Part shown: positions 8,534-17,408 of the stretch, in pieces
Position numbering within the stretch: position 1 is the first letter of the stretch
How the letters are laid out: each line of letters begins with the position of its first letter
Source of the DNA: Chryseobacterium phocaeense
GTDB lineage: Bacteria; Bacteroidota; Bacteroidia; Flavobacteriales; Weeksellaceae
Assembly: GCF_900169075.1 (NCBI RefSeq)
Contig: NZ_LT827014.1
Location: 62,001 to 126,000 of the forward strand
Direction of reading: 5' to 3'
Length of the DNA: 64,000 nt
Notes under the pieces: model-generated
Seen by the model: only the letters and a program-made list of their open reading frames with translations
What the model was told of the DNA's origin: nothing
The model's database searches: none
Translations under genes and position numbers: made by a program

Positions 8534-10222
8534 TTATCGCTGGAAGGTAAAAGTCTGCACATTGGTGTTTCCTGCGGTATTGGTTGTGGTGACTTTTAAA
8601 GTATGAAGTCCCGAGCCTTTGGGGCATTTTTCATCGAAAGCATAGACAAAATCATCTTTTACACGGGCAAAACGAAGCCACTTCCCATCCAGCTCCGCCC
8701 GGACTGAAACAATATCCCCCACTTTTGTGGTTCCCTTCAGCCTTAGTGCACTGCTACCGATAAGCGCTCCCTCCTTCCAGCCAGCAGAAACGGAAGGCAA
8801 GCTCTCATCCAACAGGAGAACGGCTGTTCCAAATCTGTTAAATCCTGCTTCCACCCAATCTCCGTTCCATTTCCCTTTTATTGCATCTCTATCACTTCCG
8901 TAATCAAACAGCATAACGACTTTATTCTTTTCTTCACTGGATAGCTTTCTGTTGGGCTTGATCTTTAGAGTATATTGGTCATGAACCGGAATGTATGAAG
9001 TCTGCAGAACAATTGTATTTGAAACGGCATGGGCATGGGAAGCCGGATTTTCATTCATTTTAAAATTTATGGCATCGTACACGGCGTTTTTGCTGAGTGT
9101 AATTTCTGCATTTTCTGTACGGATTGTTTTCCCTTCATTCGGTTTTACCAGTTTATCGGAAGAAGTAACCTGCGGTGAATTTCTGTCGTAGCGAACCTTT
9201 GTTACCAGCTTACTCGTGTTTCCATTGATGTCCTTTAAAACAATTTCGATATTGTGAATGCTGTCATCCTCAAGATGAATAATTCCTGTGTTTCCGGATG
9301 AATTATAATTTTTCAGTTTCACACCGGGTAATTCAGATAAATGCTGAATGCTCATTTTATCTCTTGAAAACTTTGTATAATCTATACAACCATTCTGGTA
9401 ACGGGTGTCATCATAACTTACTTTGTCGATGGAAAAGCTATAGATCAGATTTCCATCCATTAATAATTCTGCCTGATAAATTCCCAGACTGAATCCCTGA
9501 TTGGCTTTGTCTGTGGCTTTCACCGCAAAGCTTATTTCCGGGGAGGTAACCTGAATAATATCAGTTGTGTAGGCACTTCCTGCTTTCTTAACAGCAATTC
9601 CATTTGCACCAGGTTCGTAAGTACTGAAACGGCGATCATACCAATAAATGCCGCTAACAGAAGGAGCTATACGGTCGGGAATATTAAAGCCAAAAAGCAA
9701 AGGATTGATACATTCTTCTGTTTTGGTATCCCTGATCTCAAAATGCAAATGCGGTCCCGCAGAGCCTCCAGTATTTCCACTCAAAGCGATGGTTTGCCCT
9801 TTGGTTACAGGAAACTGCGAAGGAGAAAGATTAATATCCTGTTCCCATTTTTCTTCTTTGTACTGTCTTTCCTTCACATAATCATCCAGTCCCGGAAAGT
9901 ACTTATTGAGGTGAGCATATACGGTGGTGTAACCGTTCGGATGGGTAATATACACTGCATTTCCAAACCCATAGCGTTCTACTTTGATCCTGCTTACATA
10001 GCCATCTGCTGCGGCTACAACCGGTAAATTTTCCTGACTGTTAGTTCTGAGATCCAGCCCCATATGAAAATGATTGGAACGAACAGCTCCGAAGTTAGCT
10101 GCAAGCTGCATGGGAATGTTCAATGGGTTTCGGAAATAATTTTGCGGATAATTATTTTGAGCTGATATCACGATACCTATAAAGGAACAGACGATGATCG
10201 TAAGCTTGTGGAAAAGTTTCAT
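8534..10222 (-). CDS. M23 family metallopeptidase (LytM domain), exported
   Basis: This is a 562-residue protein with a signal peptide (hydrophobic residues 8-21). The LytM peptidase domain lies at residues 35-165. Zinc ligands are seen in H-M-G-L-D (His53, Asp57) and H-L-H (His158, His160), with a further histidine in Y-A-H-L (His104). All four active-site positions are intact, so it should cut peptidoglycan cross-bridges in the periplasm. The remaining 400 residues are beta-rich and unassigned, probably Ig-like modules. A run of intergenic sequence separates it from ileS. Its role is probably in cell-wall remodelling or division rather than in the pigment pathway. Confidence 0.88.
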   Translation of the reverse strand: MKLFHKLTIIVCSFIGIVISAQNNYPQNYFRNPLNIPMQLAANFGAVRSNHFHMGLDLRTNSQENLPVVAAADGYVSRIKVERYGFGNAVYITHPNGYTTVYAHLNKYFPGLDDYVKERQYKEEKWEQDINLSPSQFPVTKGQTIALSGNTGGSAGPHLHFEIRDTKTEECINPLLFGFNIPDRIAPSVSGIYWYDRRFSTYEPGANGIAVKKAGSAYTTDIIQVTSPEISFAVKATDKANQGFSLGIYQAELLMDGNLIYSFSIDKVSYDDTRYQNGCIDYTKFSRDKMSIQHLSELPGVKLKNYNSSGNTGIIHLEDDSIHNIEIVLKDINGNTSKLVTKVRYDRNSPQVTSSDKLVKPNEGKTIRTENAEITLSKNAVYDAINFKMNENPASHAHAVSNTIVLQTSYIPVHDQYTLKIKPNRKLSSEEKNKVVMLFDYGSDRDAIKGKWNGDWVEAGFNRFGTAVLLLDESLPSVSAGWKEGALIGSSALRLKGTTKVGDIVSVRAELDGKWLRFARVKDDFVYAFDEKCPKGSGLHTLKVTTTNTAGNTNVQTFTFQR

Positions 10223-10625
10223 ACAGCATTGGTTTTGGGTTCTATTTAAATTTACGAAATTTTATTTTATAATGGGATGGAATTTCTTTATTTGTGACTG
10301 TGCTTTTGTTTTTAACTACAGATGGTACAGGTTTTCACAAGTAATTTGTAGAGAAAATTTCATATTATATTTTGGCTAAAGCCAATGAGATGGTTTTGCT
10401 TTAAGCAGGTTAAAACCCGCTTCTATTGAAGGTGGAAGAATTGTATAAACTATAGGAAAATTTGACCTATTCACCCTCCATTATTCACATTTTACTGCTT
10501 TCTGCATTTATATTTCTGAAATTGAAGTTTTTAATAGATGTAAGCTAAAATAAACATATATTATAAACCGACAAAAATCACTAAATTTGCAGACTTAATT
10601 AATCAACGATATTGAGATATTTACA
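10223..10625. other. 403-bp intergenic region before ileS
   Basis: This is the divergent spacer between the M23 peptidase and ileS. It contains a dispersed ~60-bp repeat at 10370-10430 and a TAAATTTG -7-type element at 10582-10589 that may serve ileS. No TTG box is evident upstream of that element. No ORF of note is seen. Confidence 0.6.
10370..10430. repeat. Dispersed intergenic element, copy 1
   Basis: It begins with TTTTGGCTAAAGCCAAT, which contains a GGCTAAAGCC palindrome. It ends with a second small palindrome (GGTTAAAACC) and CGCTTCTATTGAA. The same two-hairpin layout and the same ends recur at 55394-55459. Confidence 0.7.
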
Positions 10626-13600
10626 ATGAGCCAATTTAAAGAATACAAAAACCTCAACCTTATTGACATCGCCGAGAATGTAGCAGAATTCTGGAAACAG
10701 AATAAAACGTTCAGTAAAAGTGTTGAGATCCGTGAGGGTAATTCCGAGTTTGTTTTTTATGAAGGTCCGCCTTCTGCAAACGGTATGCCCGGAATTCACC
10801 ACGTAATGGCCAGAGCATTAAAGGATATTTTCTGTCGTTTCCAGACGCAGAACGGGAAACAGGTTTTCCGTAAAGCGGGCTGGGATACACACGGACTTCC
10901 TGTGGAACTGGGCGTAGAAAAAGAATTAGGAATTACGAAGGAAGATATTGGCAAAAAAATCTCTATTGAAGACTACAACAAAGCCTGCCGTGAAGCGGTA
11001 ATGCGCTATACAGACGTATGGAATAACCTTACGGAAAAAATCGGATACTGGGTAGACCTTGATGATCCTTATATCACATATAAATCCAAGTATATGGAGA
11101 CGGTTTGGTGGCTTTTAAAGCAGTTGTATGATAAAGAATTACTGTACAAAGGCTACACCATCCAGCCTTATTCTCCAAAAGCAGGAACAGGACTTTCTTC
11201 CCATGAGCTGAACCAGCCCGGAACGTATCGTGATGTTTCGGACACAACGGTTGTGGCACAGTTTAAAACAAAGAAAGAAACTTCACAATTGTTCAATGAT
11301 GTGGATGGAGATGTACATGTTTTAGCATGGACAACTACGCCATGGACACTGCCTTCCAATACTGCTTTGGCCGTAGGAAGAGATATTGAGTACGTTTTAG
11401 TGAAAACTTTCAACCAATACACATTTGAACCGATCACAATTGTTCTTTCAAGAGTTTTGTTGCCTAAAGTATTCGGTAAGAAATATGCGGAAGGAACCGA
11501 TGAGGATTTTGCCAGCTATACGGCAGAAAGCAAAGTGATCCCATTCAAAGTATTAAAAGAGTTCACAGGAGAGCAGCTTGCCGGAACTCAGTATGAGCAG
11601 CTAATCCCATGGTTTACGCCGAATGATTCCCCTGAAAAAGCGTTCAGAGTGATCATCGGGGATTTTGTGACCACGGAAGACGGTACCGGTATCGTTCACA
11701 TTGCACCTACATTTGGTGCGGATGATGCCAGGGTTGGTAAGGAAAACGGAATTCCGCCGATGTTGGTGAAGGATGAAAATGACAATCTTGTTCCTCTGGT
11801 AGACCTTCAGGGTAAATTCATCAAAGGAGAAAATGTCCCTGAAGTATTTTCAGGAAAATATATCAAGAACGAATATTATGATGACGGAACCGCTCCTGAA
11901 AAATCATGGGATGTGGAACTGGCGATCGTTTTAAAAACAGAAAATAAAGCCTTCAAGGTAGAAAAATACGTCCACTCCTATCCGCACTGCTGGAGAACGG
12001 ATAAGCCGGTATTGTATTACCCGCTGGATTCCTGGTTTGTGAAAATGACGGCTGTAAAAGACAGACTGGTTAATTTAAACAAAGAAATCAACTGGAAGCC
12101 GAAAGCTACCGGAGAAGGGCGTTTCGCGAACTGGCTTGAAAATGTAAACGACTGGAATTTATCCCGTTCAAGATACTGGGGAATTCCGTTACCAATCTGG
12201 AGAACGGAAGACCTTAAGGAAGAGAAAATCATCGGGTCTGTAGAGGAATTGTATCATGAAATAGAGAAGTCGGTTGCAGCCGGATTCATGAAGGAAAACC
12301 CATTCCAGGGCTTTATCATCGGAAATATGTCTGAACAGAATTATGAGCTGGTTGATCTTCACAAAAATGTAGTGGATAAAATAGTTCTGGTTTCAGATTC
12401 AGGAAAAGCAATGAACCGTGAAAGTGATCTGATCGACGTTTGGTTCGATTCAGGCTCTATGCCGTATGCACAGCTGCATTATCCGTTTGAGAATAAGGAA
12501 ATGATCGATAACAACAAAGCCTTCCCTGCTGATTTTATCGCGGAAGGTGTTGACCAGACGCGTGGATGGTTCTATACGCTTCACGCGATCGGAACGGCTG
12601 TTTTTGATTCTGTGGCTTATAAAAATGTAATGAGTAACGGGCTTGTCCTGGATAAGAACGGCCAGAAAATGTCAAAACGTTTAGGAAATGCGGTGGATCC
12701 GTTTGAAACACTTTCAGTATACGGACCGGATGCTACGAGATGGTATATGATCTCGAATGCCAACCCATGGGAAAACCTGAAGTTTGACATCGAAGGAATT
12801 GATGAGGTAAGAAGAAAGTTCTTCGGAACCCTTTACAATACGTATTCATTCTTTGCGCTGTATGCCAATGTGGATGGATTCAATTATACGGAAAAAGAAG
12901 TGGAAAATCGTCCGGAAATCGACCGGTGGATTCTTTCTGAGCTGAATCTCCTGATAAAGGAAGTAAAAGCATTCTACGAAGATTACGAGCCTACAAGAGT
13001 AGCAAGAGCCATCAGCACATTTGTGAATGACAACCTGAGCAACTGGTACGTAAGACTTTGCAGAAGACGTTTCTGGAAAGGAGATTATTCTGACGATAAA
13101 ATCTCTGCTTACCAGACTTTATATACCTGTCTTGAAACAGTGGCGAAATTATCCGCGCCTATTGCTCCGTTCTTTATGGATCAATTGTATCAGGATTTAA
13201 ATAAAGTAACCGGTAAAGAAAACTGTGAGTCTGTTCACTTAACGGATTTCCCTGTAGCAGATGAAAGTCTGATCGATCAGGATCTTGTGGAAAAGACCCA
13301 TCTGGCACAGAATATCACCAGTATGGTTTTCTCATTGAGGAAGAAAGAAAATGTGAAAGTACGTCAGCCGTTACAGAAAGTACTGGTTCCGGTTCTTGAT
13401 GCGAAAACGGAAGGACAGCTTTTAGCGGTAGCAGACCTGATCAAGCAGGAAGTAAACGTTAAAGAATTACAGCTGATCAACGCGGAGGAAGCCTCTCATC
13501 TGATTGTAAAGCAGATCAAACCGAATTTCAAAGCATTGGGTCCTAAGCTGGGGAAAGATATGAAAACGGTAGGAGGAGCTATTGCCGAAATGAATGCCGA

Positions 13601-14015
13601 ACAGATTGCCAGCCTTGAAAAAGAAGGAAAAATAGATATCCAGGGGTATGAAATCACACCGGATGATGTAGAAATCTCTACCAAAGACATTCCGGGATGG
13701 ACGGTAACTTCCGACGGAAAAACAACTGTGGCATTAGATTTGACGTTAACAGAAGAATTAAAATCTGAGGGTATCGCAAGAGAGTTCATCAACAGAATTC
13801 AGAACCTGCGAAAAGATAAAGATTTTGAACTGACGGACAGAATTAAAATCTCCATTGAAGAAAATTCACCTTTCCTTGAAGATGTTAAGAAAAATGAGGA
13901 ATATATTTCTTCAGAGGTCTTGTCAAATAAAATAGAAATTGTATCTTCACTTTCAAATTTTAACGAAATCGAAATAGATGAGGTTAATTTTAAGGTAAAT
14001 GTTGAAAAGAATTAA
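10626..14015 (+). CDS. ileS: Isoleucyl-tRNA synthetase
   Basis: This is a 1129-residue class I tRNA synthetase that attaches isoleucine to tRNA-Ile in the cytoplasm. The signature HIGH region appears as G-M-P-G-I-H-H (around residues 53-59), followed by G-W-D-T-H-G-L-P-V-E. The KMSKR loop is at residues 681-685. Editing, catalytic and anticodon-binding regions are all represented, and the gene is full length. The length and the G-L-P-V-E form resemble the longer eukaryote-like IleS class rather than the about 940-residue E. coli type. It heads a plus-strand run with the DksA-like gene, two small genes, lspA and an ElyC-like gene. Confidence 0.97.
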   Translation: MSQFKEYKNLNLIDIAENVAEFWKQNKTFSKSVEIREGNSEFVFYEGPPSANGMPGIHHVMARALKDIFCRFQTQNGKQVFRKAGWDTHGLPVELGVEKELGITKEDIGKKISIEDYNKACREAVMRYTDVWNNLTEKIGYWVDLDDPYITYKSKYMETVWWLLKQLYDKELLYKGYTIQPYSPKAGTGLSSHELNQPGTYRDVSDTTVVAQFKTKKETSQLFNDVDGDVHVLAWTTTPWTLPSNTALAVGRDIEYVLVKTFNQYTFEPITIVLSRVLLPKVFGKKYAEGTDEDFASYTAESKVIPFKVLKEFTGEQLAGTQYEQLIPWFTPNDSPEKAFRVIIGDFVTTEDGTGIVHIAPTFGADDARVGKENGIPPMLVKDENDNLVPLVDLQGKFIKGENVPEVFSGKYIKNEYYDDGTAPEKSWDVELAIVLKTENKAFKVEKYVHSYPHCWRTDKPVLYYPLDSWFVKMTAVKDRLVNLNKEINWKPKATGEGRFANWLENVNDWNLSRSRYWGIPLPIWRTEDLKEEKIIGSVEELYHEIEKSVAAGFMKENPFQGFIIGNMSEQNYELVDLHKNVVDKIVLVSDSGKAMNRESDLIDVWFDSGSMPYAQLHYPFENKEMIDNNKAFPADFIAEGVDQTRGWFYTLHAIGTAVFDSVAYKNVMSNGLVLDKNGQKMSKRLGNAVDPFETLSVYGPDATRWYMISNANPWENLKFDIEGIDEVRRKFFGTLYNTYSFFALYANVDGFNYTEKEVENRPEIDRWILSELNLLIKEVKAFYEDYEPTRVARAISTFVNDNLSNWYVRLCRRRFWKGDYSDDKISAYQTLYTCLETVAKLSAPIAPFFMDQLYQDLNKVTGKENCESVHLTDFPVADESLIDQDLVEKTHLAQNITSMVFSLRKKENVKVRQPLQKVLVPVLDAKTEGQLLAVADLIKQEVNVKELQLINAEEASHLIVKQIKPNFKALGPKLGKDMKTVGGAIAEMNAEQIASLEKEGKIDIQGYEITPDDVEISTKDIPGWTVTSDGKTTVALDLTLTEELKSEGIAREFINRIQNLRKDKDFELTDRIKISIEENSPFLEDVKKNEEYISSEVLSNKIEIVSSLSNFNEIEIDEVNFKVNVEKN

Positions 14016-14074
14016 CATATAGTTAATGTATTTCAAATTCCATTTCATAATTTTATTAAAAAAGAGAAAAGAAT

Positions 14075-14455
14075 ATGTCAGACGAAAGAGTACGATACAG
14101 CGATGCTGATTTACAGGAATTTAAGGCAATTATTAAAGAAAAAATAGAAAAAGCAGAAAGAGATCTTCAGCTGATCAGAGAAAGCTTCATAAATGACCAG
14201 AATAACGGGACGGATGATACTTCCCCTACATTCAAAGCTTTTGAAGAAGGAGCGGAAACTTTAAGCAAGGAGCAGAACTCAATATTGGCAGGACGCCAGG
14301 AAAAATTCGTGCGTGATCTTAAAAATGCTTTGATCCGAATCGAAAATAAAACCTACGGGGTATGCAGAGTAACAGGGAAACTGATTCCTAAAGAAAGACT
14401 TTTGGCAGTTCCTCATGCTACGCTGAGCATTGAAGCGAAAAATATGCAGAAATAA
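14075..14455 (+). CDS. TraR/DksA-family transcription factor, degenerate zinc site
   Basis: This 126-residue protein has an N-terminal coiled-coil-type region (residues about 10-85) and a C-terminal DksA-like finger. The finger reads Y-G-V-C-R-V-T-G-K-L-I-P and then V-P-H-A-T. Only one of the four cysteines of classical DksA remains, so zinc binding by the standard C4 site is unlikely. DksA proteins enter the RNA polymerase secondary channel and modulate rRNA and stress promoters. Cysteine-poor versions are known in other bacteria and remain functional without zinc. It lies 59 bases after ileS and is followed by a hairpin terminator. Confidence 0.85.
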   Translation: MSDERVRYSDADLQEFKAIIKEKIEKAERDLQLIRESFINDQNNGTDDTSPTFKAFEEGAETLSKEQNSILAGRQEKFVRDLKNALIRIENKTYGVCRVTGKLIPKERLLAVPHATLSIEAKNMQK

Positions 14456-14481
14456 GCCGTAAGGTTATTAAAATAATATTG

Positions 14482-14520
14482 GGTTTATATCGTATTCGAG
14501 GATACTTTATAAACCTAATT
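14482..14520 (+). terminator. Intrinsic terminator after the DksA-like gene
   Basis: Arms GGTTTATA (14482-14489) and TATAAACC (14508-14515) enclose a second inner pairing GTAT/ATAC, and a T-rich TAATTTTT follows. It could also attenuate read-through into the small downstream genes. Confidence 0.65.
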
Positions 14521-14534
14521 TTTAATGTATACCC

Positions 14535-14780
14535 ATGAGCGAAGTACTAATTTTAGTGATTATTGTAGCTGTAGTCTTACTGTTCTTCAACAGGACCTGG
14601 ATCAAAAACAGGTTCTTTCCGGATCAGCGCAGAAACTACACCATAGATGATCAGTTTAATTCTGATAAACGCGAAAGGGAAAAAGAAATCGACAGGCTTT
14701 TAAGTAAGATGGGCCGCAACGGAATTAATGACCTTTCCGAGAAAGACAGGAAAAGACTGGACGAGCTGTCCAAAATGTAA
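14535..14780 (+). CDS. Small membrane-anchored protein, DUF6576-like
   Basis: This is an 81-residue protein. Residues 3-19 form one hydrophobic N-terminal segment (V-L-I-L-V-I-I-V-A-V-V-L-L-F-F), followed by a charged helix-rich tail. The tail, with I-D-R-L-L-S-K-M, N-G-I-N-D-L-S and L-D-E-L-S-K, looks like the DUF6576 domain that also occurs at the C-terminus of Bacteroidetes rhomboid proteases. The function is unknown. It is likely a single-pass inner-membrane protein with a cytoplasmic tail. It is co-directional with the DUF2683-like gene and lspA. Confidence 0.7.
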   Translation: MSEVLILVIIVAVVLLFFNRTWIKNRFFPDQRRNYTIDDQFNSDKREREKEIDRLLSKMGRNGINDLSEKDRKRLDELSKM

Positions 14781-14800
14781 CATAAAAAACAGAAAAGAAA

Positions 14801-14986
14801 ATGGAATCTATCATAGTACATCCTAAGAATCCTATGGAGCTGAGTGCGCTGAAAAGTGTTTTAAAGGAAATGAACATCAAATTTGAAAAAGCCCACACCA
14901 AAAATACTTTCCATACAGAAAAAGTAACGAAGAAAATTTTCGATAAGAAGAATACGGACAAACCTTCTAAACCAAAAGGACTGTAA
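14801..14986 (+). CDS. Small DUF2683-like protein
   Basis: This is a 61-residue lysine-rich protein with no signal or membrane segment. The opening I-I-V-H-P-K-N-P-M-E-L-S-A-L-K and the later K-M-N-I-K-F-E pattern recall the DUF2683 family of small Bacteroidetes proteins, in which the start of the chain forms a beta strand and helix. Its function is not known. It overlaps lspA by one base (TAATG), so translation of the two is probably coupled. Confidence 0.65.
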   Translation: MESIIVHPKNPMELSALKSVLKEMNIKFEKAHTKNTFHTEKVTKKIFDKKNTDKPSKPKGL

Positions 14987-15624
14987 TGAAAAAGATCTTA
15001 GCTATAACATTTTTAGTATTGTTAATTGATCAGGCTTCAAAAATTTACATCAAAACCCATTTTAACCTGGATGACAGTATTTCCGTTCTCCCGGGGTTTA
15101 AACTGACCTTTGTAGAGAATCCGGGAATGGCCTATGGCCTTCATTTCGGAGGAATTATCGGAAAATATTTCTTAGTGATCTTAAGACTTTTCCTGATTGG
15201 AGGAATGGTTTATATGTTCAAAAAATGGCTTAGAGAAGGAGCATCCAACTATCTCCTGATTCCTATGGCCATTATTTTTGCCGGTGCTATAGGAAACCTC
15301 ATCGACGGTATGTTTTACGGACTTATTTTCGACAGCGGAACTGTTTATGACCCAATCATCGACCGCTGGATCGGATACGGAGGAATTTCGAAGTTCGCTC
15401 CTTTCGGGCAGGGTTACTCGGCTTTCATGAAAGGATGTGTGGTAGATATGCTCCACTTCCCGCTGGTAGACTGGTATGTCCCTGAAAGCTGGCCTCTGAT
15501 AGGAGGAAAACATATTGAGTTCTTCAAATATATTTTTAATGTAGCCGACTCTGCCATTACCGTTGGAGCAGCCTTCTTACTGATTTTCAGAAAAAAAGCG
15601 TTCCCGAACGGACTGGAGTTTTAA
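14986..15624 (+). CDS. lspA: Lipoprotein signal peptidase (signal peptidase II)
   Basis: This is a 212-residue multi-pass inner-membrane aspartyl protease that cleaves the signal peptide of diacylglyceryl-modified prolipoproteins. Conserved blocks are L-I-D-Q-A-S-K near residue 14-20, V-E-N-P-G-M-A-Y-G, G-N-L-I-D-G with one catalytic aspartate, and V-V-D-M-L-H-F with the other. It is longer than the 160-170 residues of E. coli LspA because of an extra segment between the two catalytic regions, which is usual in Bacteroidetes. Its start overlaps the upstream small gene's stop codon. Several lipoprotein substrates are encoded in this window. Confidence 0.95.
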   Translation: MKKILAITFLVLLIDQASKIYIKTHFNLDDSISVLPGFKLTFVENPGMAYGLHFGGIIGKYFLVILRLFLIGGMVYMFKKWLREGASNYLLIPMAIIFAGAIGNLIDGMFYGLIFDSGTVYDPIIDRWIGYGGISKFAPFGQGYSAFMKGCVVDMLHFPLVDWYVPESWPLIGGKHIEFFKYIFNVADSAITVGAAFLLIFRKKAFPNGLEF

Positions 15625-15638
15625 AAGATCTATTCCGG

Positions 15639-16283
15639 ATGAAAAAAATAATCAAAAATATATTTAAAATTTTCCTGCTTCTTCTTGTAGCGGGAATTAT
15701 TTTTATCGCCTGGGCCAACTACAGCATCAGAAAAGAAAGCAGCCCATTCGTTTCTTACAACATCGCTGATGTTCCCAAAACCAAAACGGCTTTACTATTA
15801 GGAACCGGAAAAAAACTAAGCAATGGACTGCCCAATGCCTACTTTTATAACCGGATCCAGGCTGCCATTGACCTGTACAAAAGCGGAAAAATACAATACA
15901 TTATCGTAAGCGGGGACAACAGTACGAAAGATTATAATGAACCGGAAGACATGCAGCTTACCCTGATGCAGTATGGCATTCCAAAGGAAAGAATTGTGAT
16001 GGACCATGCCGGATTCCGCACACTGGATTCCGTGATCCGGGCCAAAGAAATCTTTGGACAAAATAAGCTGGTTATCATCTCCCAGAAATTCCACAATGAA
16101 AGAGCGGTTTTCCTTGCCCGGAAAAATGGAATGGAAGCCTTCGGTTACAACGCGAATGATGTGAATAAATATGCTGGCTTAAAAACAAACCTGAGAGAGT
16201 ATCTTGCCAAAGCAAAAGTATACTGGGATCTGCTTTTTGGGGTGGAACCGAAATTCGGAGGGGAAAAGATTGTGATTCCTTAA
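15639..16283 (+). CDS. ElyC/SanA/YdcF family membrane protein (DUF218)
   Basis: This 214-residue protein has one N-terminal transmembrane segment (residues about 8-25) followed by a DUF218 domain. The family signature L-L-L-G-T-G-K is near residue 52, and the later Y-I-I-V-S-G-D and V-I-S-Q-K-F-H-N-E-R strands are typical. SanA-like members affect envelope permeability and vancomycin tolerance, and ElyC affects peptidoglycan precursor use. The exact activity is unknown. It is 14 bases after lspA and probably co-transcribed. Its TAA stop codon forms the first bases of an octamer repeat array. Confidence 0.85.
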   Translation: MKKIIKNIFKIFLLLLVAGIIFIAWANYSIRKESSPFVSYNIADVPKTKTALLLGTGKKLSNGLPNAYFYNRIQAAIDLYKSGKIQYIIVSGDNSTKDYNEPEDMQLTLMQYGIPKERIVMDHAGFRTLDSVIRAKEIFGQNKLVIISQKFHNERAVFLARKNGMEAFGYNANDVNKYAGLKTNLREYLAKAKVYWDLLFGVEPKFGGEKIVIP

Positions 16284-16328
16284 GCGAAAAGGCAAATGGG
16301 CGAAACGGCGAATTTGCCTTTTTGCCCT
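16281..16328. repeat. Octamer-periodic inverted repeat array (family A, copy 1)
   Basis: Units AGCGAAAA, GGCAAATG, GGCGAAAC and GGCGAATT are followed by their complements TGCCTTTT and TGCC. The array starts inside the stop codon of the ElyC-like gene (TAAGCGAAAAGGC). Related copies are at 33162-33306 and 36218-36286. Confidence 0.75.
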
Positions 16329-16382
16329 GGCAATTCTTTTCATATTTCCGCACCATTTTCAATTTTATTCCGCAAAACCTCG

Positions 16383-16390
16383 TAAATTTG
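16383..16390 (+). promoter_or_regulatory. -7 promoter element for trpS
   Basis: TAAATTTG matches TAnnTTTG and lies 31 bases before the trpS ATG. A TTG -33 box is not obvious. Confidence 0.45.
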
Positions 16391-16421
16391 CCATTCATTA
16401 ATTTTTATAAACCAAAAACAA

Positions 16422-17390
16422 ATGTCAAGAATTCTTACCGGCATTCAAGCCACCGGAACTCCCCATCTTGGAAATCTCCTTGGGGCGATTATTCCTGCTA
16501 TTGAACTTTCCAAGCAGGAAGGAAATGAATCATTTTTATTTATTGCAAACCTTCATTCTTTAACCCAGATTAAAGATGCATCGGTTTTAAAACAAAATAC
16601 CTACGAAATTGCTGCGGCTTGGCTTGCTTGTGGGCTGGATACAGAAAAAACATATTTTTACAGACAGAGCGATATCCCTGAAACCTGTGAACTTTCTTGG
16701 CATTTATCATGTTTTTTTCCTTATCAGAGATTAACCCTTGCGCATTCATTTAAAGATAAGGCAGACCGACTTCAGGATGTGAACGCCGGACTGTTTACCT
16801 ACCCTGTTTTAATGGCTGCCGATATTTTATTATACGATGCGGAAATTGTTCCTGTAGGAAAAGACCAGCTACAGCATCTGGAAATAGCACGTGATGTGGC
16901 GTCAAGGTTCAATAACCAGATGGGTGAAGTTTTTGTACTGCCACAATCTGAGCTTCAGGAAGACACAAAATATGTTCCCGGAACAGACGGACGCAAAATG
17001 TCTAAATCCATGGGCAATATCATCAATATTTTCTTACCTGAAAAGGAACTGAAAAAACAGGTAATGAGTGTAGAAACAGATTCCAAATCCTTAGAAGAAC
17101 CTAAGGACCCTGAAACAGACAAGGTTTTTGCCATCTATCAACTGATTGCTACTTCTGAACAGACTGAGGAATTAAGAGCAAAATACCTGGCTGGTAACTT
17201 CGGGTACGGGCACGCCAAAACAGAGCTTTTGAACCTTATTTTGACCCGCTTTGCCAAAGAAAGAGAAATGTTCGCATACTATATGAACAATCTGGACGAG
17301 CTGGAAGCTAAGCTTCAGGAAGGTGCAACAAAAACAAGAGTGGTTGCTACAGAAACGATGAAGAGAGTTAGAACAAGCTTAGGAATTTAA
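16422..17390 (+). CDS. trpS: Tryptophanyl-tRNA synthetase
   Basis: This is a 322-residue class I synthetase that charges tRNA-Trp. The HIGH-like motif T-P-H-L-G-N is at residues 12-17, with Q-A-T-G before it. The KMSKS loop is found intact in G-R-K-M-S-K-S-M-G-N around residue 195. Length is normal for bacterial TrpRS (about 330). It follows an octamer array and its own promoter, and it is convergent with the downstream histidine kinase gene, from which it is separated by only 18 bases with no evident terminator hairpin. Confidence 0.97.
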   Translation: MSRILTGIQATGTPHLGNLLGAIIPAIELSKQEGNESFLFIANLHSLTQIKDASVLKQNTYEIAAAWLACGLDTEKTYFYRQSDIPETCELSWHLSCFFPYQRLTLAHSFKDKADRLQDVNAGLFTYPVLMAADILLYDAEIVPVGKDQLQHLEIARDVASRFNNQMGEVFVLPQSELQEDTKYVPGTDGRKMSKSMGNIINIFLPEKELKKQVMSVETDSKSLEEPKDPETDKVFAIYQLIATSEQTEELRAKYLAGNFGYGHAKTELLNLILTRFAKEREMFAYYMNNLDELEAKLQEGATKTRVVATETMKRVRTSLGI

Positions 17391-17408
17391 ACATACAGAT
17401 CATCTGCA

